DNA of 64,000 bases from Tetrahymena thermophila SB210 (GCF_000189635.1 NW_002476433.1:1-64000); one strand, 5' to 3'; positions 1 through 12,959 are shown, counted from the stretch's first letter. Program-made: numbers and translations. The notes: generated from the sequence alone by a model not told the origin.

Positions 1-25
1 AACCCCAACCCCAACCCCAACCCCA
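1..25. repeat. Macronuclear telomere, CCCCAA repeats
   Basis: The first 25 bases are four C4A2 units, which is the C-rich strand of the Tetrahymena-type telomere (T2G4 on the other strand). The array stops abruptly and unique AT-rich sequence follows. This marks a chromosome end formed by telomere addition, as on ciliate macronuclear chromosomes. Only a short piece of the array is present, as is usual in assemblies. Confidence 0.97.
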
Positions 26-574
26 TAAATTAAAAATTATCCTATTTATCATCTTATTTATATATCTAAATAGATAAATTACATATTTCATATATTTAAA
101 ACAATAAAACTATTTTTCTTAAACAAATATATATCTGTAAAAAAATTGGGCACCCTAATTAACTTTAAAACTCCAAAAATGGACAATAATTTTTATTTTA
201 AATTTAAACTTTCATTATAAAATTTATCTTTAAACTTGCCACTTTGATTTCTTGGAGAAAATTTTATTCCTGTAAGTGCCCACTTTTGACAAGCTTCCCT
301 ATAATATTTCTTATTTATTAATTTATATTTATCTATTAAATGTTAATTTTATATAATAATTGTTTATTTTTTTAATGGACTTTTAAAATTTTAATTCAAA
401 ACTATATTTATCTATTAATTAAGGATTAAAATATTTGATTATAAATAATGAATGAAATATATTTTTTTGAAAAGTATTAATTAGGAATACATTGAAATTT
501 ACAAAAATGTATCAATAAACTTCATACAAATCATAAAAAATGTAATTACTATTAATTCTTTAATCTAATTATAT
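26..574. other. Subtelomeric AT-rich stretch, no gene seen
   Basis: I see no open frame with protein-like composition on either strand and no repeat. The only less AT-rich patch is around 150-300. Confidence 0.6.
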
Positions 575-1018
575 ATGTTTGGTAAATGCAACCCTTTGAA
601 TATAAATAATCTGAGACAGTACTATGATGTAGAATTATTAAATTTAATGAGCAAGGTTTATTTATAAATTTTTGTAAGGAAGTCTTATTTAAATAAATTA
701 GTTATTTTAAGCAAACAGATTGAATGTTTAAATCACAGTTTTAAGGTTGCTTGGTTCAACTTTTAAGAATTAAATTAATTAAATTTCAGGTATTATGCTG
801 CATTTCTGAAGATATTATTTTAAGTCAACCAAAACTTATTCATTTAAATATTAAAATGTTACAGCTTATTTTTAATTATAATTCCATCTTTTACTCTCAG
901 TGTAATTAAATTCTAATTCTTACCCTCTAAAAGAAAATAGTAAACTTATCAATATCTCTTTGAAGTCACTATCATATATTTGTTTTACTTTTAGCAAAAA
1001 ATCTATTTTTTGTGTTGA
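575..1018 (+). CDS. Possible small subtelomeric protein
   Basis: An ATG-to-TGA frame of 148 codons under the ciliate code, starting MFGKCNPLNINNLRQYYDVE. Residues 1-75 are mixed and protein-like; the rest becomes hydrophobic (Phe, Ile, Leu, Tyr). Random sequence with only TGA as stop gives frames of this length fairly often here, so length alone is weak support. It could instead be an upstream exon of the gene at 1239-2009, or a decayed remnant near the chromosome end. No family recognised. Confidence 0.25.
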
Positions 1019-1238
1019 TACTATTTAAAATTTTCCTGATAAATGCTATTCGTTATACTCTCTCAGCTATTAATAACTATTAATTTCTATGTAATTAGGT
1101 CTTAGGCTTTCTTTAAGTCGATATTATTATATATAATCAAAGACAAATTATACTATAGCTAGAAAAGAAATAGTTTTGATTAATCTTTCAAAATAAAAGT
1201 TTTCTTATTATACTATTTTAATTTAAAGGGTTTAAAAA

Positions 1239-2009
1239 ATGAGAGTAGATAAATAGATAACTAATAGCATGAAGAATCTCGTTATTAAGTGGTTTTCTAT
1301 AAGAGAGCATCCTACTTTATTGAGTATCTTCAGTTTATAGGTATTTGTTACCCTAAAAATATGAAAACCCTTTCCAAGTGCTAACCTTAAACAAAAAAAT
1401 ATAATTGCAAATACATCTCTTTTTGTTTCTTAGAGTGTATTTAATCTAAAAAAAGATTTTTTGATAACTCTTACATAGACTGCTATAAATATTGAGAAGT
1501 ATATAAAAATAAAAACCAAAGAATTTTGAAATTTTAGGCAAATAAATATAAGACCAATATAACTTATTTCACTCAAACAAGATTTAATTAGTTCTAAAAC
1601 TAGTCTCTTATATTAGTTGTAATTATTTTCATGTTGTAATTCAAACCAAGTGTATATGAGATCAGACAAATTAAAGCTTATTGAATCAAAAAAGCAACAA
1701 AATAAGAAAATCAATTTTATAGAAGTATCATCAATAAATATGATTACAGAAAAATAAGCAAATTTAAATATTTCAGATTCTAATATCAGAAATGCCTCAA
1801 TTTCACTCACTATTTAATGCATTTATTAATTCATTAAACGAATTTCTGAAATATAAAGTAAAAAATATATTATATTCATATTTATATTATACTATTAAGA
1901 TATAATCTTGTAATATAAAAATAATTAGCGGAATATCATAAATGATAGATTAATTATAGCTAGTGTTAAATATTTTGCCTAAAAAAGGTATATAAGCATA
2001 ATTACTTGA
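1239..2009 (+). CDS. Hypothetical three-exon subtelomeric gene
   Basis: Exons 1239-1340, 1434-1498 and 1538-2009 join in frame to 213 codons. Intron 1 (1341-1433) runs from GTATTT to CTTAG in phase 0; intron 2 (1499-1537) is 39 nt, from GTATAT to TTTAG. Both removals keep a single frame ending at TGA, which is the main support. The protein is basic and Gln/Ile/Asn-rich, with a hydrophobic patch near residue 150 (YIIFIFILYY) that could span a membrane. I do not recognise it. It is the closest credible gene to the telomere. On the opposite strand a 65-codon standard-code frame (1613-1810) exists but is a shadow. Confidence 0.42.
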
Positions 2010-2569
2010 GAAATTAAACTTAGTTTTTTGAAAAATATCTATACGAATTAAAGCTACCTCTGTTTCATCTATTTTCTTACAATCTTTGATTTAATTTATT
2101 TTTAATATTAATTTACTAATTAAAAAACATACTTACAATAATAAAGATATATATTTTAAATATCTCACAATTAATTAATTTCAATTAAATAAAAGATGTG
2201 GTTTTAAATAAATTACTGTTTACTTATGTTAACATGATTTATTATTTAAAAAAAAAAAACATTTGTAATGAATTTTTTAATTTTGATTTTTGAAAAAAAT
2301 CATTTTTTAAATTCAATATAAACTATTTAATAAAGCAATAAAGAAGGTCTTTGAAGTAAAGCTTATAGAAAATTAATAAATTAACAAAAGAAAATATAGA
2401 TTAATTAATAATAATAAATTATTGATACATTTAATTATAATTGTAAGAATTTTATACGGTATTAGCCTGAAATTATTATATAGTAATTCGTTTAATTCTA
2501 AATTTATTTAGTAAGCAAACTCAAATAATTAATTATATTTGTATAAAGTTTGTTTTTTTAATATTTAAA
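2010..2569. other. Intergenic AT-rich sequence between convergent genes
   Basis: Holds the 3' sides of the gene ending at 2009 (+) and the kinase gene ending at 2570 (-). No frame or repeat of note beyond A and T runs. Confidence 0.6.
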
Positions 2570-4642
2570 TCATTAGATAACAGTACTTGAGCTATTAATT
2601 TGGATATTCAGTTTCATTTGTATAAGTTATAAAGTTAAAAAGAAGAGAGTGAACTAATCTTGATCTGATTATAGTACCATTATTGCATTGTCTTTTAAGC
2701 AATTTGATCTATAATTACTATATTCTTGCATGATATATTTCCAGAAGTAGGATTCTTTGACGGGTTTTGTGAGCATTCTTCTAATGTAAATTTATTCATC
2801 AGGAATATCTAGGAATATTCTAACATCACACATATTTAAAACATTTGGATGATTATAAAGCTAGAAGCCATCTAATATAAGTACTTTATATTCATTTTAT
2901 GATATTACTTATTATATATCAGCTTATAATTGATCCCACAAAATAGCTTCCTTACACTCAGCATTTCCTTGTAGAGTTGATTATATTAAGGGATAATTGA
3001 AATAAGAATCTTAACAAATATACTTAGCTCCATAAAGAATTTATAAATGGCTACACAAAGTACCTTTTCCAGAGCGTGTAGATCCTGAGATTCCAATAAT
3101 GAATGGTCTTTATTGTTGGAAAAAGTCTTATGGATTAAAATTCATCAAATTTGTATTGAGATCTGTATTTTAAAGATATTTTTGATTATGTTGGTTTTTA
3201 TTGATGACAATCTTAATTAAACGAGTCTTTTCAAACTCCATGATTGTGTTCACTTGAACGTAATTTTCATCAAAATAAAACATTTCGCTGTTTTCATCTA
3301 AATTATAGAGTTAAATAAAGCTTTCCCTTATGCTTTCAAACAGTTTTTCACTTGATAAAGAAGATGTCTCAATTTCCATGTTCTCATCTTACATAAAATT
3401 TTTTATCATTTAGTGCATCAATTGTTTTTAGCTTTCTTGTTCTGATGATGTCTCATAAGGATTTCCTTAGTAGTTTTAGTATGAATACAAATAATCAAAT
3501 ATGCTTTAATTTTAATAATTATTTTATTGATCCTAATTCTGCATTTATTAAGCTATGAGTTATTCATCATAATTCTAGTTATTATTGTTACTATTAATAG
3601 TTTATATTGGCAAAAGGCAAGATTTTGAAATCTTACAAAAGAGCTAAGATTCAGGATCGTTTAGTGAGCTAACAATATAAAAATCATTAGCGGCAACACT
3701 ACGAATTTCTATAAATTCTTAAATATTTGCTTTCATAAGAGCCATATCAAGATAAACTCCATTAGACATTGTAATATATTAACTAAGATCTGTATTTACA
3801 ATTCCCATCCACATTCTTAAAAAAAGGTTAATAGACTCTGAAATATTTGATATATTGTTCATACTCTTTGCAAACTCTTCTTAAAATATGTCTTATTAGC
3901 GGAGACTTATTAAATTTTTATTATTTTTGCTCTAACTTTTCTTAACTCCTTTTAACATGCCATAAAATATAGTATTAATATATGGAATTGTATCGTCAAG
4001 CAAGCCTAGTATTTTATTTCTTGATTCCAAATAATTGATTCCCTTAGCTTGATTCTAAGCATCGTCATTATAAGAGGCGTAGAATTTTTCACATTCAATC
4101 AGCATCTGCTTTAATGCATCGAAAATTCTTATTTGCCTTTTATAAAATTTAGAGCTAAAGATAAAGTTATCTTTTTGTTGTTTTTGAGCTGCTGGATGGA
4201 TTTACAAGTTGTTGATTATTACTTGAAATTCTTCATTATTTAGAGCACTGTGGGTAAACAACTATTAAAGCAGTTAAGAAACTTTTGCTTCAAATGGCTT
4301 CATCATTTCATAAAAGTATCTTAATGGGATATAACCAGTATCTTTTCTCTCATTGCTTATCTTTTCTCTTTAATTACCATCCATGCTAATAAAGTAGTCA
4401 TTGCCTTAGTCTTTTTCAATTAGCTTTGAAATATATTCATCCTCAATATCTAAAATATGTGTATTGTACTCTTCTTTCATGTAGTTAATGACCCCTTGCT
4501 TTGAACCTAAAGGAAAGTATTTGTGGGTTTAGCTTAATCCATAATCTCCTTCACCATTAAGGAATTTGTGATGAAGTAAATGGGTTTACTAGTGTAATTT
4601 TTTTTTTTTGTTGTGATTTATGCTATTAATATTTCCAATCAT
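2570..4642 (-). CDS. P-loop kinase, uridine/nicotinamide-riboside kinase type, with long N-terminal extension
   Basis: A single exon of 691 codons; in-frame TAA and TAG are read as Gln and the stop is TGA at 2570-2572. The start is the first ATG (4640-4642). Residues 517-528 read GISGSTRSGKGT, a Walker A loop preceded by FII, as in the uridine kinase / nicotinamide riboside kinase group, which phosphorylates nucleosides. About 65 residues on comes LILDGFQLYN, matching the LDG(F/L)xLYN acceptor-site motif of nicotinamide riboside kinases, followed by a strand reading VRIFLDIP and an arginine-rich helix (IRRM) in the lid position. The kinase part is about 170 residues, near the family's usual size. 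The first 510 residues are unlike any kinase part I know: a basic start (KKKK), helical sequence, and an Asn/Gln-rich linker near residues 350-410. The residue after the P-loop lysine is Gly rather than Ser/Thr, with Thr one place later, as in adenylate kinases. Substrate is inferred. Confidence 0.85.
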
Positions 4643-5574
4643 CTATTTTTAATTGATAATTCAATCAAATAATTATTAATTATTTTTAGGTGGTCCTTCG
4701 TTTACGAATTAATTTATAAAGCAGCTAATTGAAATTTATTAATTTATGATCTAGATTAGTGACGCTCAAAAATATTACTCTATATATGTCTATATTATCA
4801 ACTCTTTCAAGATATTATAGCAATGATGTAATTTTTTATCTAAAAATTGGTAATACTTTTGTCAAATAAAAGGTAAATTAATTTTAAACTATTAAGCTAG
4901 TCTGTTGATTGTTAAATCAATTGATAATTGCTTTGAAAATTATTTTTTATTCTATACTGCACTTATAAAATAACTTCTCCTTTTTATAATTTTAAATTAA
5001 ATAACCTTTTTGTTGTTTTCTAATTATTTATTGAATCTCAAAAAATCTTTCTATTAAGATGAAAAATTTATTTTTTCTATTTTGTTAATTTCTTTCCTTA
5101 TTTGAATTATTCTATTTTGATTTATAAAATTTTTGAGGCGTTCATAAAATAATCATTATTATTTAAATAAAATTATAATGATTTATTTTACAATAATTAA
5201 AACTTAGTCAGATATCTTTAAGATTCAAAAAATAAAGCGTAATAACTGCATTTGACCGTAAAAATTAAATAAAAAAATTAAATATTGATATCATTGCATC
5301 GATTCTGTCTTCAATTTATTATACTTTATTTAGTTATATTATTTTGAAGTTTTAATTAGCTTTTAAAATGATTGATCGATCGATTTATTGATTTATTGAT
5401 ACCTACATATTACTTCTCTTTTCTTTTATTAATCTGATTAAATGATCACACTTGGTAAAATAAAAATAATTAATTAATTTATTAATTAGTTTGTTTATTT
5501 AATGATTGATAAAAATTAAAAACAACACATAAAATTAAAGATATTTTATTCATATATTTTTTTACATATTGCTT
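4643..5574. other. Intergenic, upstream of the kinase gene
   Basis: Very AT-rich, with long T runs and ATTAATTAA-type microrepeats near 5470. No credible gene. It should hold the kinase promoter and the 3' end of the Gln-rich gene, but no motif stands out. Confidence 0.6.
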
Positions 5575-8500
5575 TCAAAAAAAATTTTTAAAATATTCTT
5601 TTTTGCTACCATCAATAATAAAAATTCCATTATTTGCTTTAGTTATATTATTTAGATGCTTTGCTAATTTTTAATTTTCAGGTAACATATTATAGTTTTT
5701 GAATAAATCAAAAAAACGAATGTATTTATCTTAATACTTATCTTCCATAAATTAGTGCTTGAAATCTGACTTGTCAATTAAATAAGCTTCAATTTTACTA
5801 GATGATTTGTCCTAAGTAACAAATTCAATTTTATGAGATAACTTTTCTTTAATTTACTTAATGAATTCTTTGTATTTATCTGAGAACCTTAATTCAAACT
5901 AGAATGTAATAAAGCTAGAGTAAAATTTAATCTGATCTGATACTTAAAATCTTTTTTAACTAAAAGAAAGATCAGAATAGTTTGATTTTATTTCATCAAT
6001 AATACTTTCAATTATTTCATGCATATTAAAACTTATATTATTAAGATGTAGTTTTTACTCTATAGTCATAAACTGATCATTTATATCATTACTCGAGAAG
6101 AAGTTCTAAATAAATACCCTTTTAAATATAAATTTGGATTCATATCTAATTGCATCATTTTTTAATTCTTCTTCAGATTTAAGGAATGAAAACCAACTCA
6201 AAGTCATATTATCTTTATTATAGAAAATTTATACATTATTATCATTTAGAGCTGACCTAAAAGGTATATGATTAATCATAGCACATATATTTTTTTATTT
6301 TTCTTCAGGAATTATTTAATTGAAAACATTAAGCTTACTTTCTATAGCTGAAAATAAATAATTTACTATTTATAATTTTTCTTTTTAAAGCACAGTAAAT
6401 GAAATTTAATCTAAATCATTCTCACTACCTACTTTGATCTATTTTTAAATTTCAATTAAAAGAATTAAAAAAATATTAATTAAATTTTAAAGAAGATTAA
6501 TGAAGGAAATACTTACATCGTTGCTTTTAAGATATTCAATTATCAATCTTTCAAATCTAATTAAGTAAATTAAATATTAGGGTCCAGTGTAATACCAAAT
6601 ATCACTATTTGAATTCTTTTAGAATAACTTCAAATTTTTTACTTTAATATTTTGATTATTTTGAATGAATTCTAATATTGTATCATTTAAATTTTAAATA
6701 GGATAATATTCTTGTTAAATATAGCTTTTAAAGATTTAACTACTCTCATCATCTGTTAATATTTCACTATCTTCTAAGAACTAGTTTTAAAAATTATTTT
6801 CTTAAATAGCATCCAGGTCTTGATTATTTAACTTTTACACTTATTTTTGTGCAATCATTTAGCTGTTTAAGTTTTCTAGTATAGAATTACTTAATATTTA
6901 ATTATATTAATCAAATTGACAGTTAATATTTGTTTTTAATTAATTGTTATGTAAATTTTCCTAATTATTGGTGTTTATTTGATTTTAATTATTATTAGAA
7001 TTACTATTAAAAATATTTTTTGATGTTTTACTACTCTCAAAAATGTTAGTTTGGTTTAATGAAGAATTCACTTTAGATTAAAACTTATCAAAAGAAAGTT
7101 CACTAGGTTATTCGAAATTACCTGAACTAGAACTTTTTTTTGAATCTAAACTGGTAAGTTTAACGATTGAATTCATATTATTTTAATCTAGAATTAGCTC
7201 ACCTCTTTTATCTGTATTATCTATTTAGCTTTAAAAATTAATTATGTTATTAATTTATTAGTTATTATTCTATGATTATTATTATTAAGAGCTCTCATTT
7301 TGATCAAAAGAATCTTTTTTATTCTCTGTAAATCCAAATGGGTTATTATTCTACGTATTTGCGCAAGTGTTTATTGTTGATCTAAGATCATAAAGGCTAG
7401 ATTCTTATTCACTAATATTCTAACCAGCTAAAGAGCTTACATCTTAAACATTTTACATTTGTTAATTCAAAATTTGTTATTAACTTGACTAAATATTGTT
7501 TTCTTCTTAATTTTGTTCAGAATAATTTAATTAAATGCTTTGATCGCCATCAACTTAGCTTTTATCATACGAAATTCTGGTATTTTATTCTGATTCAAGT
7601 ATTTAATCAACAGTTACTAGTGAAATTATTTATTAATAAATGCCAATTACATTAGTTTATATTTAGTATTATTATTAATTTTGATTTTAAACAAGCAATT
7701 CTCTTTAATTTGCATATTAGTTGACAAAACCATTTCCAAAATTCTCTCTATTAACATCATTTTATGCTGATATAAAACTAGATTTTTCAACCTAATCAAT
7801 TTAATTAAGACCATTTTTGTTGATTTCATCACTTTATTTTTCAGAGGTTATGCTTGAATTTAAATTCTATTTTTATTTATCATGGTATAAATTGTAGTTT
7901 AATTAATTTTAATTAGAATTATTTTCCCAATACGATACTTATTATTATTCCTATTGTTGTGTAGAATTAGATATTTCTTCACCATTATCTTAAATATGTG
8001 AATCTACTACATATGATTTAATTTTTGCTTTATACATTTCTTCATCATAAGATTACTGCGTACTTTCAAATAATTGTTGCTAGTTTTAATTTTGTGCTTC
8101 AAGAATTATTAATTACTCTTATTGAGATTAATTGTTATTTATATTTTACCAATTTCCTACCTAATATTAAGATTAGGTTGACAAAATTAAATTTTATTTA
8201 TCATTTTTGAAGTCATTAATAAACTATTTATTATTTTCCAAATTATAATTAGATAAAAGGATAGAACCTGGATTTAATTAATTATTTTGCTGATAATTTT
8301 AATTTGTGAATTAATGTTGTTAATTTTTATAATCTAAATCATCTGTAGCTTGATATCTAGATATTTGCTATTATTAATTTTATTGATCTTAAGGAAAACC
8401 ATACTATTAAAGACCTTCATTAAAATAGGATTAACCTTGGATATAGTTGCTTTCATTCTTATATTATTAAACTTAAAAATGATTGTTTGTATTTCCTTAA

Positions 8501-9574
8501 TTCAAATAACTTTTTTGATCAAATCTATTTTTATTTATTAAATTTCATTTAACTTATTTATAGAAAGTTATTTATATTTACTTTTAATTGCGATAAGAAT
8601 TATAATCATGCTTTTGTTCTTCTTTCTCTTCTTCTTGTTCTCCTTCTTCCTCTAATTGAGATTACTTTCCATTGTAACCATTATAAAACCTTTTTGATTA
8701 AAATTGTGATCTATGTTATAATTTATTAACTAAAAATTATTTACTATTTTTGACATTCTAGAGGCAAAATAGAGCTCTAATTTTTTTATATATTATCTAT
8801 TGTTGAGGTTTCAATCTTATTTTAATTAGATTTAGTTCCTTCACTTTAAAAACTGTGCAGATTATTTTCACTTCTTTAAAATTTTGAAATTAAAAAAATA
8901 CAAAAATAAAATATATTACTTTTTTTCTAAAGATTCATTACTGTGGTTCTAACGCAGCTCTTTTTAGGAATTAAATTAAGACTAAAATTCTAAACCATTC
9001 TGTACCATATTTTACTATGCAATTCTTTGAAAAAGAAATGAAAAATGATATAATTTTTTAAATAAATAAATTAAATTTACAGCTGCTACTGCTACAGATA
9101 CTAAATATATTACTATTATAAAATGATATCATCCAAAAGACTGTTGTTTTTATATATCCTATCTTTGCATATGTGTATTTTTTCTTTTTTCTTTTCACTT
9201 CCATTTTAGATTATTCTTCTATTTTATTTATTTACCTTCTTTTTTTCTTGATCTTCATCTATTTTAACTATTAAATTATAAAAAATTTTTAAATTGCCTC
9301 TATGAAGTAATTTACTCTAAGAACTCTTCTTTTCCTCATTTTAATTTTTATTTTTTTGCTACAGAATTTCTGCCATCTTTGAATAGTATTTTCCTTAAAA
9401 TTCAGAAGCTATCTAAATAGATCCAATTGATACATTATTTTCGCTTATATCTTCTAAAATGCTTGCTAATGATTAGATAATTATATAAATATTATTTTTG
9501 GTTATTTATTTCATGTCAATTGTCTTAGAATTTTCTGATGATTTGACATGTCCTTTAGTTCGATCCAATTCCAT
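5575..9574 (-). CDS. Large Gln/Asn-rich protein, six exons
   Basis: Exons on the minus strand: 9081-9574, 8920-9024, 8745-8873, 8582-8710, 6517-8524 and 5575-6438, summing to 3729 nt (1242 residues plus TGA). Introns are 56, 46, 34, 57 and 78 nt, all GT...AG, and removing them keeps one frame. The start is the first in-frame ATG after a TGA; a second frame (ATG near 9664) is also open over the first 150 nt, so the 5' end may differ. Residues about 1-250 are Lys/Glu-rich with a Glu-rich patch, residues 260-920 are a low-complexity Gln/Asn/Ser region of prion-like composition, and the last 290 residues are ordinary globular sequence beginning near a WYYTGPQYLIYLIRFERL segment. No catalytic motif or known domain is visible. 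A scaffold or RNA-granule role would be only a guess. Confidence 0.8.
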
Positions 9575-10175
9575 TTTATCTCTAAGCTTTCTTTTCTATT
9601 TTTAATTAATAATTGAATTTCTTTCAAATTTTTTATATTTGCTTCTAAATAGATATTCTAACACATTAATTAAAATAAAAAGCTTTTATCATTTAAAACT
9701 AATCACTTTTCATACAAAATAAATCAATCCTCTTTTTTAAATAATTTAATAAGAAAAAAATATTTCCAAATTAAAATTTATAAAGAAAAAAACAAAAGCT
9801 GTAAAAGATTTAATTAAATAAATATTATCATGATTTTTCCTTTGATTATTTATTATTAGTGTGAAAATAAAATATTAAAAGAATTTTATTTTTAAATTAA
9901 ATATCAATAATAAAATATTAATCATAATAATTTATTAGTAAATAAATTTACTTTTTAAATAATTTTTAGTTTATATCTTAGATTGAAGATTAGTTAGTAT
10001 ATTTGACTATTTTTTGATATTTTTATATTATAATCTAATTCCTTTTAATATTCTATACTCTAATTACTCCATCCAGTATTCTAAAAAGAGTAGTTTTCTA
10101 GCATTATAGTTGGAATTTTTAGTTAAAGCAAAAATTATTTTTTCCCATTAAAAATTAAAATTCTCTCTTTTGGTT
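9575..10175. other. Intergenic AT-rich sequence
   Basis: Lies between two minus-strand genes. A and T runs only; no frame or repeat worth naming. Confidence 0.6.
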
Positions 10176-11655
10176 TCAAGCAAAGGTATATAAATAAATA
10201 TCTGTCATATGAATTCTGATTTAAAAAAGATAAAAATAAAACATATAGACATTTATATAAATATTTTAATACAAGTAATATATTTTAGGAATGTTGTGTT
10301 CTCGAAAAATTAAATTTTTAAATTTTTTACAATATCTTAATTGTTCCAAAATAATTGTTTTAAGAAACTGAGAAAAGCATATAAATTGGTTGCTAAAGTA
10401 ATTAGATAATAAAAATGCCTATTTATTGTTTGAAAGTGAGTCTATAGAAAAGAATATATTCTATTTATATGATTTTTATTCTATTAATTCACTGACTAAA
10501 GATTCAATATTCTGCTCTTTGCTATTCATCTAATAACTTTTATTATTTAAATTTTATCCTAATTTTTCATTTTTACAACTCTCATTTAACTTTTCTTCAA
10601 TTAATTTTCCACTTTTATGTTGTTAATTATCTTTTTCAAGCTCGTTATATTTATGTTAAGTTATATCAATATCCAATTCGTTTCCAGACTCTCTAAATAA
10701 TGACAAAGCTCAATATTATAATTACATTAATTAATCAATTTTTATTCTCAATATATCTTCTATATCATTTAGAATATCTTAACCAAAACACTCAAAACAA
10801 TTAAGATGTAGGTATTCAATCTAAAATTATTTAAAAAAATAGTTGTTTTATATTCAAATAAAAAAAAACTTACTGTCTTTTAAATTAGTCATTTCAATTT
10901 TAATATCCATTTAATCCCTTAAATGATTAAAACAGATAGAATATTATTAGGTTGTTATTTTATTTGTAATCAATTAAGAAATCATTTGCTTTTTAAGCAT
11001 ATTTCAGAGTCTGCCTGTGTATTCTTTTAATTATAGTTGAAGGAAAGTCAAATGAAGAAGAGAGTCTTTAAATAGGATTGATAAAAGCAACATTTTAAAT
11101 AAAACCTAGAGGTTAGTCGTCTATTATTATTTGCATAAGATTATCAAAAGTAATTAGAGATGGTTCAATTAAATTTACTATTTTACTATTTTACCTCTGA
11201 ATAGAAAATCTAATTATATTTATTTAGAGTCATTTGTTTTATTGGAATCATTGCTACTAATAATATTCTTTTTGGTAATTAATTATTTAATTTTTTTATC
11301 TTTTATTTTATCAAAATCTAATTAAAGGTGATAAATCAAATTAGAAGTCGTTATGCCTATAGCAACTAAGGGTTTAATATTAAAATATATGTATTTTGTA
11401 TTTTGTATTTTTCTTTTTCTTTTTTATAATTATTAGCTTTTTTACTCTTCTAATTATTAATAACATCATTGTTTTCTTTTAAGGAAGGAAATTTTTCAAT
11501 ATAAATTATATAATAACTCCAAATTAATTGCCTATTTAGGTTATCCTATAGCAATATTTGTAAATTCCTTAACAAACAAATTCCTCTCTATTATTATTTT
11601 TTAATTTTTACCTTTATGATTTATATTTTTAATTAATTTCTATATTAATTTACAT
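10176..11655 (-). CDS. Hypothetical multi-exon gene (one junction unresolved)
   Basis: Exons read with confidence are 11578-11655, 11446-11545, 11195-11365 and from 11120 down, separated by introns of 32, 80 and 74 nt that all keep frame. They encode a basic helical protein including IIKRIHRQTLKYAQKANDF near residue 150. That frame reaches TGA at 10894-10896, giving 191 residues. Below it a second clearly coding run, rich in Lys, Glu and Asn and likely coiled coil (DILNDIEDILRIKIDQL), continues to TGA at 10176-10178 with a 33-nt intron at 10693-10725. I could not find a normal intron joining the two runs; the region 10800-10950 needs RNA data. It may be one gene or two. The last 75 residues are hydrophobic and less certain. 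No family recognised. Confidence 0.55.
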
Positions 11656-12959
11656 TTTCCTCTTAAAATGTATATTTGAATAGAATAGATTTAGAATAAT
11701 CTTAAAATTTGTTAACTATTATGTTAAATATTATAAATAACTAACTATTTATATTCTAAAACTGTTTATGTTCGAAGAAATTTTTCTGTTCTAACTATCT
11801 TCAATCAGTGAATTTATATAGCTTAATTAATTTTCAAAAATATGAATAATTTAAAAAATAATGGAAATTATTTATTTTCTTAATTATATAACATTTCAGA
11901 TAATTTTTAAAAATAGCTAATTATTTAAAAATAAAATATTCCCTCCCTCCATCATGGAAAACGAATAGATCAATTAACATTTTTATTTCAAAAATACAGT
12001 CGGTATTCCTTACGAAAAAAAAGAATAATTAGCCTCTAAGTATTTACAATATCATAAAAATAGATGTATTATTATTATTGGAAAAATTCTATGAATCACT
12101 GAAATCAAATGTTTTTTTATTTATTTTAAAAAAGATATTCAAAAAAATGTGTTTATTTGGCTAATAAATAAAATAATAAACCTGCAAAATTATTTATTAA
12201 AAATAAGTCATTATTTTAAGAATAAAATGTCAGATTATCTACAATAGTTAAATTTAATTAGTTTAAAAAATGTAATTAAAACTAGAGAAAATGTTTATTT
12301 AATTCAATAAGTTTTTAAAAGAAAATAAAAATATAATTTTTAGTAATAAATAATAAAAAGTGTATTTATATTATTTTAAAAATAAAACTCGCAAGGTGAT
12401 TAATTTAAATTACCTTTTTTTATCTTAGTAAATATTATTAGAGAAAGTAAAATATTTATTTATTGACTAAAACTAATGTTAAAAATAAAAAATAAAAATA
12501 ATTATTTGACTTTCATGAAATTAAAATATTTTTAGATATTTTTTATTCCAAATTAATAATTATTTTTGAAATAGTTTAAAGCATAATAAATATTATTTAT
12601 ATCAACAAATCTACTAATTGAAAATTTTAGCAATACTTTTTCGTTTTTGAATTTGATTTTCAGACGAAAAAAAAGAAGGAATTATGAATTAGATTTTGAT
12701 AACAAGTTCTATTTTAACACACTCTTTTGAAAATTTTAACAGAAAATTAGTTTATAGATTGCTTAATATTTCGAGATCAAATTTCAAAAATATTGTGTTA
12801 GGAAAGATATACATACATACATACTAAACATTTGTTTAGATATTTGATATCCGTATATTTGGAATTAATAAATATATAAATTATGTACTGAAGCTATATT
12901 AATTAATTAATTAATTAATTAGAAATTCATAGCTAAATTAATAAAAAAGATAAATAAAA
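11656..12959. other. Divergent intergenic region, AT-rich
   Basis: Separates a minus-strand gene from a plus-strand gene and so should hold both promoters. It contains short microsatellites (ACATACATACATAC near 12810 and a TTAA-type run at about 12899-12920). No coding frame with protein-like composition was seen. Confidence 0.6.

Noticed and set aside
8025-8541. Two plus-strand hydrophobic frames
   Set aside because: Antisense of the Gln/Asn-rich exon at 6517-8524; Gln/Asn codons read backwards give Leu/Ile/Phe-rich sequence.
12800-12925. ACAT and TTAA microsatellites as an origin or regulatory site
   Set aside because: Simple-sequence runs of this kind are scattered through the whole window and show no further structure.
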